Of a stretch of 64,000 nt of DNA, positions 1 to 9,063 are shown in pieces; the first letter of the stretch is position 1; every line of letters begins with the position of its first letter. The DNA is from Sphaerochaeta globosa str. Buddy (GTDB taxonomy: Bacteria; Spirochaetota; Spirochaetia; Sphaerochaetales; Sphaerochaetaceae): contig NC_015152.1 in NCBI RefSeq assembly GCF_000190435.1, positions 1,060,458 to 1,124,457 of the forward strand, read 5' to 3'. Both the position numbers and the translations under genes were made by a program. Under the pieces are notes generated by a model, which saw only the letters and a program-made list of their open reading frames with translations, made no database searches and was not told the origin of the DNA.

Positions 1-2
1 CC

Positions 3-1139
3 AATGAAATTCTATGTTCCACCATCGGTCTTGATTCCGATGGCACTGCATACTATCGCCCAACCGAAAAACCGCTGTATACGCTGAGCCGATCGGATGA
101 GATGTGGGAGACCTTGGTTGCCGCTGCACATCGCAAGCCATGCAACCTGGAGGAAGGCCCCCTGTTGGATTGCTTTGTCGTGCAGACTGAACCGGACCTG
201 CAGCTCTTGCTTGTCGCCCACCATTTGGTAGGCGATGGCCTTTCCATGGCCCTCTTCGTGCAGGATGTCATGAAAGCCCTCGCAGGCTCTCCTTTGGTGT
301 TCAAACCGCTGTCCCTTCTTTCTTCTGATTCTGTCGGTGATTCACGCAACCTGAATCCTGTGACGCGTTTTCTTCTTGATAGGCAAAATCGTTTATGGAG
401 GAAAACAGGCAAGGCTTTTTCCTATGCCGATTACCAACGCATGGTTCACTCCTATTGGACTGACCGAGGAATACACATCGCTAGTCAGAATATGCACGGA
501 GAAACCCTTGAAAAGCTGCTTCATTTCGCTAAAACCCACAAACTGACGCTCAATAGCATCATTTCCACTGCCCTGTTCAAGGTGAAAGGTGAGAAGGCAA
601 AGCTGGGAATAGCTGCGAGTATTCGTCCTGATGGCTACCAAGGGATGGGAAATTATGCCTCGGGCATCTCTGTACACTATTCGTACAAAAGCTCCAAGGA
701 CTTTACTGAGAATGCCCAAACCATTCAGAGGCTCATTCAGAAGAAAACCCAGAACGACGATGCAAAGTACTTCCTGCTGCGATTTCTCCAAGCCCTCGAT
801 CCCACCCTTATCGATGCAGCTTATTTCGCCGCCTATGATGGGTATGACAACCCCATTGCCAAGAGAATGCAAAGCATGTTTGGCTACCATGGAAAGCCCA
901 CTCAGATCGGGCTTTCCAATCTGATGGTGCTTCCCATCGGGGCTCAGTACGGTCCGTATCGACTCTCGCGTTTCTGCTTCATACCCCCTCTGGTTCCCAA
1001 CAACGATACCATTGTGGGAGTAGCTACGCTTGGCATGTCCATGGAGCTTTCCCTAATTGGTTCACAAAGCGAGTCGTTGGATGAGATCAAAACGACACTT
1101 GAACGGGTTGTGCAGGAACTGGTGGACCTTGTCAGGTGA
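3..1139 (+). CDS. Stand-alone condensation-domain acyltransferase-like protein (5' truncated)
   Basis: The frame is open to the left edge of the window, so the start lies outside it; about 378 residues are visible and end at a TGA. The sequence carries the HHxxxDG active-site motif of condensation-type acyltransferases (HHLVGDG, encoded near 219-239), preceded by the family-typical EEGPLLDCFVV stretch. Such enzymes (NRPS condensation domains, wax-ester and alcohol acyltransferases) use the second His to promote acyl transfer to an amine or alcohol. No carrier-protein or adenylation domain is visible, so it looks like a free-standing enzyme acting on a small acceptor or acyl-CoA. The substrate cannot be inferred, and upstream genes that might define a pathway are outside the window. 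Confidence 0.75.
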   Translation, partial: NEILCSTIGLDSDGTAYYRPTEKPLYTLSRSDEMWETLVAAAHRKPCNLEEGPLLDCFVVQTEPDLQLLLVAHHLVGDGLSMALFVQDVMKALAGSPLVFKPLSLLSSDSVGDSRNLNPVTRFLLDRQNRLWRKTGKAFSYADYQRMVHSYWTDRGIHIASQNMHGETLEKLLHFAKTHKLTLNSIISTALFKVKGEKAKLGIAASIRPDGYQGMGNYASGISVHYSYKSSKDFTENAQTIQRLIQKKTQNDDAKYFLLRFLQALDPTLIDAAYFAAYDGYDNPIAKRMQSMFGYHGKPTQIGLSNLMVLPIGAQYGPYRLSRFCFIPPLVPNNDTIVGVATLGMSMELSLIGSQSESLDEIKTTLERVVQELVDLVR

Positions 1140-1236
1140 GATTGGTCTTCCTGATGAAAAGTGGAAATGTTTCTTAATGTTTCCTTAAGGTAGTACATAA
1201 TTACTTTATATAGCAGAAAATATGATTGCTCAAGGC

Positions 1237-1265
1237 TTGAGTGTTACTTCATTGTTGAGTATTCT
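1237..1265 (+). promoter_or_regulatory. Candidate sigma70-type promoter for the DUF1508 gene
   Basis: TTGAGT and TATTCT hexamers are separated by 17 bases and lie about 30 bases upstream of the start at 1294. Both hexamers match the consensus at 4 of 6 positions, so this is only a plausible candidate. Confidence 0.3.
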
Positions 1266-1293
1266 TTTTACATAACAACAAAAGGAGAAAACT

Positions 1294-1680
1294 ATGCCTG
1301 GAAAATTTGTGATCACCAAAACACCGAAAGGATTTTTCCGTTTCAGCTTGCAGGCTGCTAACTATCAGACTGTACTCACCAGCAAGAATTACTCATCCCT
1401 GGCAACCTGCCGCGATGGAGTGGAAACTATCAAAAAGAATGCCCTTGCACCTGTAGAGGACCAGACCGTGAAGAATACCGAGGCCTTGAAGTATCCAAAG
1501 TATGAGGTCTATTTCGACACTGCTGGAAAGTACCGCTATCGCCTGCTTGCCTCAAATGGCCAGAACGTTGCCATGGCTGAAGATGGCTATGCTACCAAAT
1601 CAGGATGCCTCAACGGTATCGATGCGATCAGCCGAGCAGCGGTCGATGCCACTGTCGATGAGAGCGCTCTGGAACAATAA
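1294..1680 (+). CDS. DUF1508 (YegP-like) tandem-repeat protein
   Basis: A 128-residue protein built from two similar halves. Residues about 1-55 hold GKFVITKTPKGFFRFSLQA and residues about 65-120 hold YEVYFDTAGKYRYRLLAS, each followed by a conserved segment ending in GI(E/D)xI-type sequence. This is the two-repeat arrangement of the DUF1508/YegP family, small cytoplasmic proteins whose biochemical role is not firmly known. A good ribosome-binding site (AAAAGGAGAAA) supports the start. It is a single-gene unit, followed directly by a strong hairpin terminator and preceded by a candidate promoter. No signal peptide or membrane segment is present. Confidence 0.85.
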   Translation: MPGKFVITKTPKGFFRFSLQAANYQTVLTSKNYSSLATCRDGVETIKKNALAPVEDQTVKNTEALKYPKYEVYFDTAGKYRYRLLASNGQNVAMAEDGYATKSGCLNGIDAISRAAVDATVDESALEQ

Positions 1681-1696
1681 ACTGATTACATTGCAT

Positions 1697-1730
1697 AAAG
1701 CCCGCCTGTGTTGTAACGGCGGGCTTTCTT
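1697..1730 (+). terminator. Rho-independent terminator after the DUF1508 gene
   Basis: A 10-bp perfect stem, AAAGCCCGCC (1697-1706) pairing with GGCGGGCTTT (1718-1727), with an 11-base loop, running into TCTT. It lies 16 bases after the DUF1508 stop. Confidence 0.8.
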
Positions 1731-1782
1731 AACTCTTTATCTTGCAATTCTCTTTTGTTATGCCCATAATGCCTAGCTGTAT

Positions 1783-2829
1783 ATGAAATACCGCAAACCC
1801 AAACATCACTTGCTTTTCATAAGCATGATTCTCATTATAAGTCTCTCATCCTGCACCAAGCGCCCCGTCGAGCCACAAGCCCAAAGTTTCTTGATGCTTG
1901 GCACGGTATGTAAAATCACCATCTATGACAAACCCACTGAAGAGGCGTTCAAGGCTGCCTTTGCAAGGCTTAGGGAAATTGAGCAGAAAATGACACTGCA
2001 TTCCGCATCCAGTGAAATTGCCTTGATCAACCACAGTTCCGGCATCGAGTCGGTTGCAGTTTCCGAGGATACCTTTGCCGTCATCAAGAAGGCAGTGGAA
2101 ATTGCCCAGGCAAGTGGTGGTGCGTTTGATCCAACCATCGGGCCGTTGGTCCAAGCATGGGATATTGGCGGAGACAACCCCAGACGACCTTCACAGGAAG
2201 AAATAGACGCGTTGCTGCCGTTGGTGGACTACCGTCAGGTTGTCCTGAAAGAACAGGACCGATCGGTCTTTCTCAAGAAAAAGGGTATGGTCCTTGATTT
2301 GGGGGGCATTGCCAAAGGCTATGCCGCCGACCAAGCAGCTCTTGTGCTTCGGTCTTTTGGTGTCGAGCAAGCGATTGTCAACCTCGGGGGCAATGTGTTG
2401 GTGTTGGGTCGTAAACCCGATGGAAACCTGTGGCGAATCGGCGTGCAAGACCCCGAGCAGGACAGGGGAGCCTATGCGATTATCGTTCAACTTCAAGACA
2501 CATCGCTGGTCACCAGCGGTCCGTATGAGCGATTCCTCATTATTGAAGGGGAAACCTATCACCATATTCTGGACACCAAAACCGGATATCCGGTCGATTC
2601 TGATTTCACCAGTGCCAGCATCATCACCCACAGCTCGTTGCTTGCCGATGCACTTTCCACCAGCGTGTATGCCTTGGGGTATGAGAAGGGTATGGTCCTG
2701 ATCAATTCCTTCGAAGGGGTGGAGGCAATTTTCTTCACCGAGGACCATGAGATTCTCCAAAGTGACGGCGTGAAACAGGGCTTGGTGACGTTCAGTGTCA
2801 CCAACCAAGCTTATCGCATCCAGAACTAG
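1783..2829 (+). CDS. apbE: ApbE-family FAD:protein FMN transferase, lipoprotein
   Basis: ApbE enzymes move FMN from FAD onto a Thr of target flavoproteins such as NqrB, NqrC and RnfG on the outer face of the inner membrane. The 348-residue protein has a lipoprotein signal ending in LSSC (Cys24). It shows the family signatures [14 protein letters not shown] and [10 protein letters not shown] around residues 170-205, TSGPYERF and [11 protein letters not shown] around 245-265, and a C-terminal [12 protein letters not shown] motif. Length and motif order match full-length ApbE. The start has no clear Shine-Dalgarno sequence, and a candidate -10 (CATAAT, 1765-1770) lies only 12 bases upstream, so translation may be nearly leaderless. 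No flavoprotein target gene is adjacent. Confidence 0.9.
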   Translation: MKYRKPKHHLLFISMILIISLSSCTKRPVEPQAQSFLMLGTVCKITIYDKPTEEAFKAAFARLREIEQKMTLHSASSEIALINHSSGIESVAVSEDTFAVIKKAVEIAQASGGAFDPTIGPLVQAWDIGGDNPRRPSQEEIDALLPLVDYRQVVLKEQDRSVFLKKKGMVLDLGGIAKGYAADQAALVLRSFGVEQAIVNLGGNVLVLGRKPDGNLWRIGVQDPEQDRGAYAIIVQLQDTSLVTSGPYERFLIIEGETYHHILDTKTGYPVDSDFTSASIITHSSLLADALSTSVYALGYEKGMVLINSFEGVEAIFFTEDHEILQSDGVKQGLVTFSVTNQAYRIQN

Positions 2830-2875
2830 GGTCGTCATCTTGCCCATAAGGATTGGGAGCTTCTACACTGGCATT

Positions 2876-3409
2876 ATGAAAAACCATCGAGTATTCCTGA
2901 TCCTTTGTGTCCTCTTGACCGTAGGGTCTTTTGTTCTGTTTGCTTCAGACTACGACCGAGGTATCGGTGCCCAAATCGGTCGGCTCTCGGGTGGAGGCCT
3001 CAGTTTTTATCAAGAGCTGAATGCTGTTAGTGCCTTGCAGGCGACTGTTGGCCTGTCACTCAGCTCCTATCCGGGTTATACCTCGTATTTTGACTACGGA
3101 CTTGGTGTCGAGTACCAGAAAACGTTCTTTTCTTCGTCCTATCAGGATTGGTTTGAAACTGATCTCTACTGGTTTGTCGGACTCAATCATGGTGGGTCGG
3201 CAAGCTGGGATGGCTCTGGCATACAAAGTCCCTTTACTCCATCCATCGGCTTTGGTGCAGGCTTCGGAGTGGAACCTGTCTTTCTCAGTCATCTATCGGT
3301 TCCTGTATCCTTTGGGTATGGGGTGTTTTATACTGCAGAAGGCTCAACATTTGTAGATATGCTCGATATTGCATTTCTTGCCCAAATCGGAGTGAGATAT
3401 CGCTACTGA
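2876..3409 (+). CDS. Small exported beta-barrel-like protein
   Basis: A 177-residue protein with an N-terminal signal peptide (MKNHRVFLILCVLLTVGSFVLFA, probably cleaved after the Ala near residue 24). The rest alternates aromatic and glycine-rich strands (YTSYFDYGLGVEYQ, VPVSFGYGVFYT) and ends in YRY, as in small outer-membrane barrels. The ATG at 2876 was preferred over an upstream in-frame codon at 2795, because the latter would overlap apbE and bury the signal peptide. It follows apbE by 46 bases and may be co-transcribed. No specific function is recognised. A gene of the same length and style lies at 6518-7051. Confidence 0.6.
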   Translation: MKNHRVFLILCVLLTVGSFVLFASDYDRGIGAQIGRLSGGGLSFYQELNAVSALQATVGLSLSSYPGYTSYFDYGLGVEYQKTFFSSSYQDWFETDLYWFVGLNHGGSASWDGSGIQSPFTPSIGFGAGFGVEPVFLSHLSVPVSFGYGVFYTAEGSTFVDMLDIAFLAQIGVRYRY

Positions 3410-3556
3410 CCAAAAGGGCGAGACAGTCTTCCAGTTTTTTGATATCATTCTAAGGAATTCATCATATCGGTAATAAGGTCTTGAATAATTGCTGATATTG
3501 GTAGTTAATTTGGGTAAAAATATTCGTAATTAGCAATTTTCCGATTGGAGGATTAT

Positions 3557-4801
3557 ATGACCGGTACACAACAGGAAATTTCCTACATTGTTCGTGAGCC
3601 ACACGAAAAAAACGTTGAATTGGCTACGAAACTCTTTTCCATGAAGCATGCACATTGCGCCCGACGTTTCCATAAGCAAATGCCTGGGTATCGGATGAGC
3701 CCCTTGCAGGGGCTGCCCAACCTTGCCACCATGTTCGGGGTGGGAGGCATTTGGACCAAGGATGAGTCCAGCCGCCTGCAACTGAACAGCTTCAAGGTGC
3801 TTGGAGGGTCCTTTGCTCTGTATCGGTATCTGCAAAAGCAACTCGGCATTCTTGGAGAGGATACTCCCTTTGCCTACCTGGCCAGCGATGAAGTCAAGGA
3901 GAAAGTGGGAAACCTCATTTTCGCCAGTGCCACCGACGGTAACCATGGCCGTGGCATTGCATGGGCGGCCAAGCGCCTGGGCTTCAAGTGCGTTATTTAC
4001 GTCCACTCCGAAACCAGCGTTAGGCGCATAGATGCCATCAAGAGCAATGGTGCAAAAGTGGTCGTAATCGACGGCAACTATGACGATGCAGTACGTCAGG
4101 TAGCCATCGATGCTGAGAAGAATGGCTGGACCATCATCAGCGACACCAGCTGGGACAACTACACTGAGATTCCTACCTGGATCATGCAAGGCTACCTTAC
4201 CCTGCTTGCGGAAGCTCAGGAACAGTTCAGCGGGGTTGGTATCGTCAAGCCGACCCACCTCTTCATCCAAGCCGGTGTAGGTGCTCTTGCCGCATCGGTC
4301 ATCGGATTCTATCATGCCCTGTTCGGCCAGAATGCTCCGAAGTGCATCGTGGTGGAGCCTGACCAAGCCCCCTGTATTTATGAGAGTGCCTTAGCCAATG
4401 ACGGACAACCCCATACCGTTACGGGTGCCCTCGATACCATTATGGCAGGACTTGCCTGTGGTGATCCCAGCCCCATAGCTTGGGAAGTTCTGAAAGAGGA
4501 TGCTGATGCATTCATCAAAGTGCCCGACTACATTGCAGCCAAAGGAATGAGAATGTATGCAACCCCGCTCAATGGAGACCCGTTCATCATCAGCGGTGAG
4601 AGTGGGGCAGTCACCCTTGGAGCGTTTGCCTCCATTATGCAATATCCCGAGCTTAAGGAGCTGAAGGATGCCTTGGGACTGAATAAGGAGAGTCAGGTGC
4701 TTTTCATCAACACTGAAGGCAATACCGATCCCGTTCACTTCCGCCAGATTATCTGGGAGGGTGCGAACCCGGTGCCCAAGCAGTATTGGATCAACTTGTA
4801 A
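3557..4801 (+). CDS. dpaL: Diaminopropionate ammonia-lyase
   Basis: A fold-type II PLP enzyme that breaks 2,3-diaminopropionate (and D/L-serine less well) into pyruvate and ammonia. The 414-residue length is close to E. coli DpaL/YgeX. The PLP lysine is Lys80 in LNSFKVLGG, and the phosphate-binding and active-site stretches SATDGNHGRGIAWAA and ESGAVTLGAFA are clear. The ATG at 3557 has a GGAGG ribosome site 5 bases upstream, which overrides the TTG at 3545. The gene is convergent with the symporter at 4879-6324 and shares a hairpin terminator with it. That partner could import the amino-acid substrate, but this is inference. Confidence 0.9.
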   Translation: MTGTQQEISYIVREPHEKNVELATKLFSMKHAHCARRFHKQMPGYRMSPLQGLPNLATMFGVGGIWTKDESSRLQLNSFKVLGGSFALYRYLQKQLGILGEDTPFAYLASDEVKEKVGNLIFASATDGNHGRGIAWAAKRLGFKCVIYVHSETSVRRIDAIKSNGAKVVVIDGNYDDAVRQVAIDAEKNGWTIISDTSWDNYTEIPTWIMQGYLTLLAEAQEQFSGVGIVKPTHLFIQAGVGALAASVIGFYHALFGQNAPKCIVVEPDQAPCIYESALANDGQPHTVTGALDTIMAGLACGDPSPIAWEVLKEDADAFIKVPDYIAAKGMRMYATPLNGDPFIISGESGAVTLGAFASIMQYPELKELKDALGLNKESQVLFINTEGNTDPVHFRQIIWEGANPVPKQYWINL

Positions 4802-4827
4802 AAGCGTTTTTATGATTGGAAAGAGAG

Positions 4828-4857
4828 AGAGCCGTCGCACACAATGCGACGGCTCTT
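4828..4857. terminator. Bidirectional hairpin terminator between dpaL and the symporter gene
   Basis: A perfect 12-bp stem (4828-4839 with 4845-4856) and a 5-base loop, placed 27 bases after the dpaL stop and 22 bases from the end of the convergent symporter gene. It is flanked by an A/G run on one side and TCTT on the other, so it can serve both genes. Confidence 0.7.
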
Positions 4858-4878
4858 CGCTGTAGTTGGCTATACCTA

Positions 4879-6324
4879 TCAGTCCTCTTCGTACAAGAGC
4901 TCCAGCGTCTCTTTCTTTGGAGGCATGATCAGTGAGAATACATAGAAGGCAATAAGACTTATGAGAAGTGCAGGGATGATATTGTTTACCGTGGGGATGG
5001 ACGGAAGCACCTTGGTATCCATCAAAAAGAAGACAACGCTGCCGATCAGGATCGAAGCGATGCTTCCTGCACTGGAGGCTTTCTTCCAGAAGTGGCCCAT
5101 CACATAGGGAATGAACGTACCGGCAGCCCTGAGGGTGAACGAGAAGGCCAAGAGGGTGAGGATGTTGTTGGCGTACAGCGCTGTAACCAAGCTGAAAAGG
5201 GCAACGATGACCATGGCAATTTTCGTTACCATCATCACTTCCTTGTCCTTGGCTCCCTTGCGGATGAAAATCTTGTACAGGTCGTTGCCGAAAATCGAGC
5301 CTGCGCCCAGCAGATCACTGTCAGCCGAACTCATTGTTGCACTGATAATACCGGCAAACAGGATGCCGGTGACAACCGCAGGCATGGTAGCAACAGCCAA
5401 TGCAGGCAGTGCATACCGGGTGTTGGTCTTGAGTGCACCGACAACACTGGGATCGAGCAGATTCTGGTTGAACAGACTGAGCATTGCCAAGCCAAGAATT
5501 ACCGGGATGAAGGCAAACACGAAATTAACGATTGCAGCAATGATCGAACCTTGCACTGCAGCCTTTCCGTCACGGGCGGCGTAGTAGCGGGATACCGCTT
5601 CCTGACCGACTGAGAACGTGGCAACGTACATAATGACAAAACCTGCTATCTGACCCCAACCGCCTATTCCCTTGGTTAGGCTGAAATGTTCTGCCGGGAC
5701 AGTCTGTTTGATCGTAGCCCAACCGCCAGCAAGATTCAGTGCGAACGGAATGGCAATGGCCATCCCAAATACGATGAGAAAGACTTGCACAAAGTCGGTA
5801 AGTGTTACCGACCAGAGGCCTCCCATGACCGCATAGACCGTGATGACGAGCGTGACAATGATCAGACTGGTCGTGTAGTCCAGACCCAGCATGACCTCCA
5901 GAATGGAAGCGGAGGCCTTGAACTGGCCGGCAGTCAAGCCGACAAGGGCGGCCATCATAACTATGGCGCTGAACCCACCCGAAAACTTGTCATACCTGCG
6001 TCTGAAATACTCCGGGACTGTCTTAACCGCAGAGGATCGAAACTTCGGGGCAAGCGGGATGAGGATCATGAAGGCAATTCCCATGGCAATAATATACCAG
6101 GAAGCACTCATACCCCAAGAGCCGTATGCATTGGCAACAACTCCCAATGAGCTGCCACCACCGATTTCAGTTGCTGCAAGGGTTCCTGCCATCAACAGAG
6201 GACCCAGCCGTCTTCCCGCCACCATGAAGTCGGTATTGGTACTAATCTTCTTGGAAGAGTAGAAACCAATCGCAAGCATCAAGAGCATGTACAATACTAC
6301 GATGAGAACAATAGTAACATTCAT
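4879..6324 (-). CDS. Sodium:solute symporter (SSS family)
   Basis: A 481-residue polytopic inner-membrane protein with about 13 predicted hydrophobic helices. It carries SSS hallmarks: an N-terminal helix followed by TDFMVAGRRLGP, TATEIGG-type sequence (AATEIGGGSSLG), the PEYFRRRY loop near residue 105 and the GxxxGxxS motif AGIISATMSSADSDLLGAG near residue 320. SSS transporters use the sodium gradient to take up organic solutes such as amino acids, pantothenate, proline or sugars. The substrate is not determined by sequence alone. Its convergent neighbour is diaminopropionate ammonia-lyase, so an amino-acid substrate is possible. Upstream lies an A+T-rich region with an 8-bp dyad. Confidence 0.85.
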   Translation of the reverse strand: MNVTIVLIVVLYMLLMLAIGFYSSKKISTNTDFMVAGRRLGPLLMAGTLAATEIGGGSSLGVVANAYGSWGMSASWYIIAMGIAFMILIPLAPKFRSSAVKTVPEYFRRRYDKFSGGFSAIVMMAALVGLTAGQFKASASILEVMLGLDYTTSLIIVTLVITVYAVMGGLWSVTLTDFVQVFLIVFGMAIAIPFALNLAGGWATIKQTVPAEHFSLTKGIGGWGQIAGFVIMYVATFSVGQEAVSRYYAARDGKAAVQGSIIAAIVNFVFAFIPVILGLAMLSLFNQNLLDPSVVGALKTNTRYALPALAVATMPAVVTGILFAGIISATMSSADSDLLGAGSIFGNDLYKIFIRKGAKDKEVMMVTKIAMVIVALFSLVTALYANNILTLLAFSFTLRAAGTFIPYVMGHFWKKASSAGSIASILIGSVVFFLMDTKVLPSIPTVNNIIPALLISLIAFYVFSLIMPPKKETLELLYEED

Positions 6325-6420
6325 AGCTGCTTACTCCTTACTACGTGTATACAGTAGTATCTCGCCAGAGCTTGAATTTTGTCAATTAAAATAATGTAAT
6401 CCAAAATCTATACTAAAAAA

Positions 6421-6459
6421 ACTGCAATATAGACTAATAATAAAGCCAATAATTGCAGT
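6421..6459. promoter_or_regulatory. Candidate operator dyad upstream of the symporter gene
   Basis: Perfect 8-bp inverted repeats ACTGCAAT (6421-6428) and ATTGCAGT (6452-6459), separated by 23 A+T-rich bases. They lie about 100 bases upstream of the symporter start, where a regulator could act. No regulator is identified. Confidence 0.3.
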
Positions 6460-6517
6460 ATAGGGTAATAAAATTACAGATAATGATGGATGTATGAGGT
6501 TTTAGTTGATTCTCCTC

Positions 6518-7051
6518 CTAGAAAGAATACAACACCCCGACGGTGGAGGTTACCAGGCCCATCAACGGCAGGAAGGCATCGAACACAAATCCTCCCGTGA
6601 AGATTTCATCATCCTCAACATACCCATAGGCCATGATAGGCACATTCAGCGTCAAGGTAAGTCCGAAATTCTTATTGGGAACCCAGTATTCGCCTTTGAG
6701 TACAGGTCCAGCCAAGCCGAAGATGATCGGTTGGAAATTGGTAAATGCAGTGGTTCCAATTCCAACCTTGATATCAAAATTCTCACTCAGTGAAAATGCC
6801 TGGCTCACATCGGCAGTCAACGTAGCGACATCAACAAACGCATCATCAGCGCCTCCTACGGTACCGATATATGCAATTCCCAATGGATACCCAATTCCTG
6901 CCTGTAGGTACAGCGATCCCAATCCTACATCCACGACCACGCCTGAGGCGGCAAATCCCAACTGGGCTCCTACAGCCACACTACTCGGACGGGCAGTCAG
7001 CGAACCAACAGTTAGTAAGAGTATGAGAACTACAAGCATAATTCGTTTCAT
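6518..7051 (-). CDS. Small exported beta-barrel-like protein
   Basis: A 177-residue protein with a signal peptide (MKRIMLVVLILLLTVGSLTARP). The mature part has alternating hydrophobic and glycine residues (VGAQLGFAASGVVVDVGLG, LYLQAGIGYPLG) and ends in a terminal Phe (VGVLYSF), the usual mark of a barrel recognised by the BAM complex. It resembles the product of 2876-3409 in length and design. No specific family is recognised. It stands alone between the symporter and the response-regulator genes, with a 13-bp palindrome in its upstream region. Confidence 0.6.
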   Translation of the reverse strand: MKRIMLVVLILLLTVGSLTARPSSVAVGAQLGFAASGVVVDVGLGSLYLQAGIGYPLGIAYIGTVGGADDAFVDVATLTADVSQAFSLSENFDIKVGIGTTAFTNFQPIIFGLAGPVLKGEYWVPNKNFGLTLTLNVPIMAYGYVEDDEIFTGGFVFDAFLPLMGLVTSTVGVLYSF

Positions 7052-7093
7052 AGGCAGCCTCCCTGGCTATAAGGTATAACAACTGAATTGCCG

Positions 7094-7106
7094 AATTGTG
7101 ACAATT
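7094..7106. promoter_or_regulatory. 13-bp palindrome, candidate operator
   Basis: AATTGT-G-ACAATT is a perfect palindrome around one central base. It is located 43 bases upstream of the barrel gene start at 7051 and just beyond the end of the response-regulator gene. It is suitable for a dimeric regulator or a weak hairpin. Confidence 0.3.
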
Positions 7107-7118
7107 ATAGAAATATGA

Positions 7119-7778
7119 CTAGTGGTATTGAATCGTATTGGCAAGACGGATGATCTCAAACCGATCCTTCACTTCGAGCTTTGAGTAGATGGTGCTGATG
7201 TTGTTTCTCACCGTCTGCTCAGCCAACAGCAGACGGTCGGCGATCTGCTGATTATCGAAGCCGGTGGCAATGAGTCCGAAGATTTCCTTTTCCCGATCGG
7301 TGAGGGTGTCGAACCACTCGAAACGGCTGGAGACCTCGGGAATCTTTGGACTGGTGCCGTCGTACATGGCGTTGATAAGCTTGGTGGCAATTTTGGGTGA
7401 GATTTGCACCAAGCCGGAGTGAAGAGCCCGGATTGCGGCAATGAGCTCGGTGGGGGAAATATCCTTGAGCAGGTACCCTGAAGAGCCGATACGTAATGCC
7501 TCGCGCACATATTCATCCTCATCGTAGGTGGAAAGCATGACAATCTTTATTGCTCTATGTTCTTGCAGAATTCTCTTGGTTGCCACCACCCCGGTAATAT
7601 CGGGGAGGTGGACATCCATGAGGATTACATCCGGTTCAAGTTCGTCGGCCATTGCTATTGCACTGCTGCCATTCTTGGCAATGCCGACAACTTGAAAGTC
7701 ATCGGTATAGTTTTCCAGACTCATGCGCAGGCTCTCCACAAAGAGAGGTTGGTCATCAACCAAGAGAATTCGTATCAT
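7119..7778 (-). CDS. NarL/FixJ-family response regulator
   Basis: A 219-residue two-domain regulator. The receiver domain (residues 1-120) has the acidic pair Asp8-Asp9, phosphoacceptor Asp55 (ILMDVHLP) and the conserved Lys in YLLKD. The C-terminal LuxR-type helix-turn-helix (about 155-215) contains LTDREKEIFGLIATG and ADRLLLAEQTVRNNIS. It overlaps the 3' end of the histidine-kinase gene by 23 bases, so the two are translated from one transcript and form a cognate pair. The pair is divergent from the sugar ABC/lacZ operon starting at 9211, which suggests, but does not prove, that it controls that operon. Confidence 0.9.
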   Translation of the reverse strand: MIRILLVDDQPLFVESLRMSLENYTDDFQVVGIAKNGSSAIAMADELEPDVILMDVHLPDITGVVATKRILQEHRAIKIVMLSTYDEDEYVREALRIGSSGYLLKDISPTELIAAIRALHSGLVQISPKIATKLINAMYDGTSPKIPEVSSRFEWFDTLTDREKEIFGLIATGFDNQQIADRLLLAEQTVRNNISTIYSKLEVKDRFEIIRLANTIQYH

Positions 7779-9063
7779 CGGTCTGCTCCTTCAAAAGTGG
7801 AATGGTTACAGTAAGTTGGAAGCCTCCCTCCGGAGCGTTTTCTGCTCTCACCACACCACCCAGTCTGCTGATTCTCTCTTCCATACCGGCAAGGCCGATT
7901 CCTTTGATGATTTTCTTCGCACCGGTTCCGTTGTCCAGAATGATTACCTGCACCGAATCCTCAACTATCCAAAAAAGAATGCGTACGCAGGTTGCGTGAC
8001 CGTGCCGAAGGGCATTGGTAAGGCCTTCTTGTACGATTCGGTAGAGGATCAAGTCAAGTTCATCACCAAAGGTTGCATCGAGGTTTCCACTCTCAATTTC
8101 CACTTGTACTCCGGTGGTACTCTCAAAGATTTTCTTGATTTTATAAATTGCACGCATGCCGACTTCCCGTTCGGTATCCGACTTGCGCAGCAAATGGAGA
8201 GCCCTTCGGGTTTCCACCAAACCCTCCTGGGCTTGGGATCGTGCAGCACTGCACATCTCGCTGGTCTGATCGCTGTTCCGGCAGCCTGAGGCAATGATGG
8301 CATCCATCATGGCTATGATATTGGTGAACATATAACCGCTGATATCGTGTATTTCCCGAGAAATTCGATAACGTTCCTTCTTTGCAGCTTCCAATTCAGC
8401 AGTCCTTGCATAACTTTGCAAGCTCTGGCTGAAAATGGTGAGTTTGGTAATGGTGGTGTTGAGAATCTCTATCTGAGCCTTGGCTTTCTCATGCAGCGCA
8501 TGGTAATGCCGTAGCGCAATTTGCAGGTACCCAGAAGAGAGAAGTATTGCCAACAAAGCGACCAGCTCTTCGACTTCAATGGGTCGCAGCTGTGGGTTGA
8601 GGTCGTTCTCTCCCAAGAAAGGAGGCAATAGCTGCAAAGAAAGTGCACCCAAAGCCAGCAAGATGGGAACGATTAGGTTGTACGGGTGACTTACGTGCGA
8701 GAGCAGTACCGTCTGCAGCGTGAGATACAGAAGAAGACGGATGGTCAAAAAATCATTCAGCGAATAATCGAGAACCAACAGAGCGGTACTGCACAGAAAA
8801 CAGAGCAGTAAAATTCCCAAAAGATGATTGGTATTCGACAGCAGGATAATACACAGCGAATAGAAGAGGAAGAAGAAGAAAAAGGTACGGTAGAACTCAT
8901 AGGGCCGGGTACTGGTTCCCCCGTCGATTCCATAGGTAATGATGAACAAGGCAAGAGCGAGAACAAGCAACAGTACTATATATGCCTGAAAGACATAGTC
9001 GAATTGCCTTTTTGTGTTCAGCACTTTCTTGACTCCCCTGATCGTCACTATACCATACACCAA
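7756..9063 (-). CDS. NarL-type sensor histidine kinase (HisKA_3)
   Basis: A membrane sensor of up to 435 residues. The N-terminal half has about six hydrophobic helices (residues 24-190) and no sizeable extracytoplasmic domain. A short coiled coil follows, then the HisKA_3 dimerisation box with phosphoacceptor His239 (RISREIHDISG), and an HATPase_c domain with the N-box ELDLILYRIVQEGLTNALRH and the G-box GIGLAGMEERI. A GTG at 9024 (codon 14) is preceded at 8 bases by AGGGGAG and is a credible alternative to the ATG at 9063. The stimulus is likely sensed within or near the membrane. It is the partner of the response regulator with which it overlaps. Confidence 0.88.
   Translation of the reverse strand: MVYGIVTIRGVKKVLNTKRQFDYVFQAYIVLLLVLALALFIITYGIDGGTSTRPYEFYRTFFFFFLFYSLCIILLSNTNHLLGILLLCFLCSTALLVLDYSLNDFLTIRLLLYLTLQTVLLSHVSHPYNLIVPILLALGALSLQLLPPFLGENDLNPQLRPIEVEELVALLAILLSSGYLQIALRHYHALHEKAKAQIEILNTTITKLTIFSQSLQSYARTAELEAAKKERYRISREIHDISGYMFTNIIAMMDAIIASGCRNSDQTSEMCSAARSQAQEGLVETRRALHLLRKSDTEREVGMRAIYKIKKIFESTTGVQVEIESGNLDATFGDELDLILYRIVQEGLTNALRHGHATCVRILFWIVEDSVQVIILDNGTGAKKIIKGIGLAGMEERISRLGGVVRAENAPEGGFQLTVTIPLLKEQTDDTNSLG

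Noticed and set aside
3530-4366. Minus-strand open frame opposite dpaL
   Set aside because: It is a shadow of a well-supported PLP enzyme gene.
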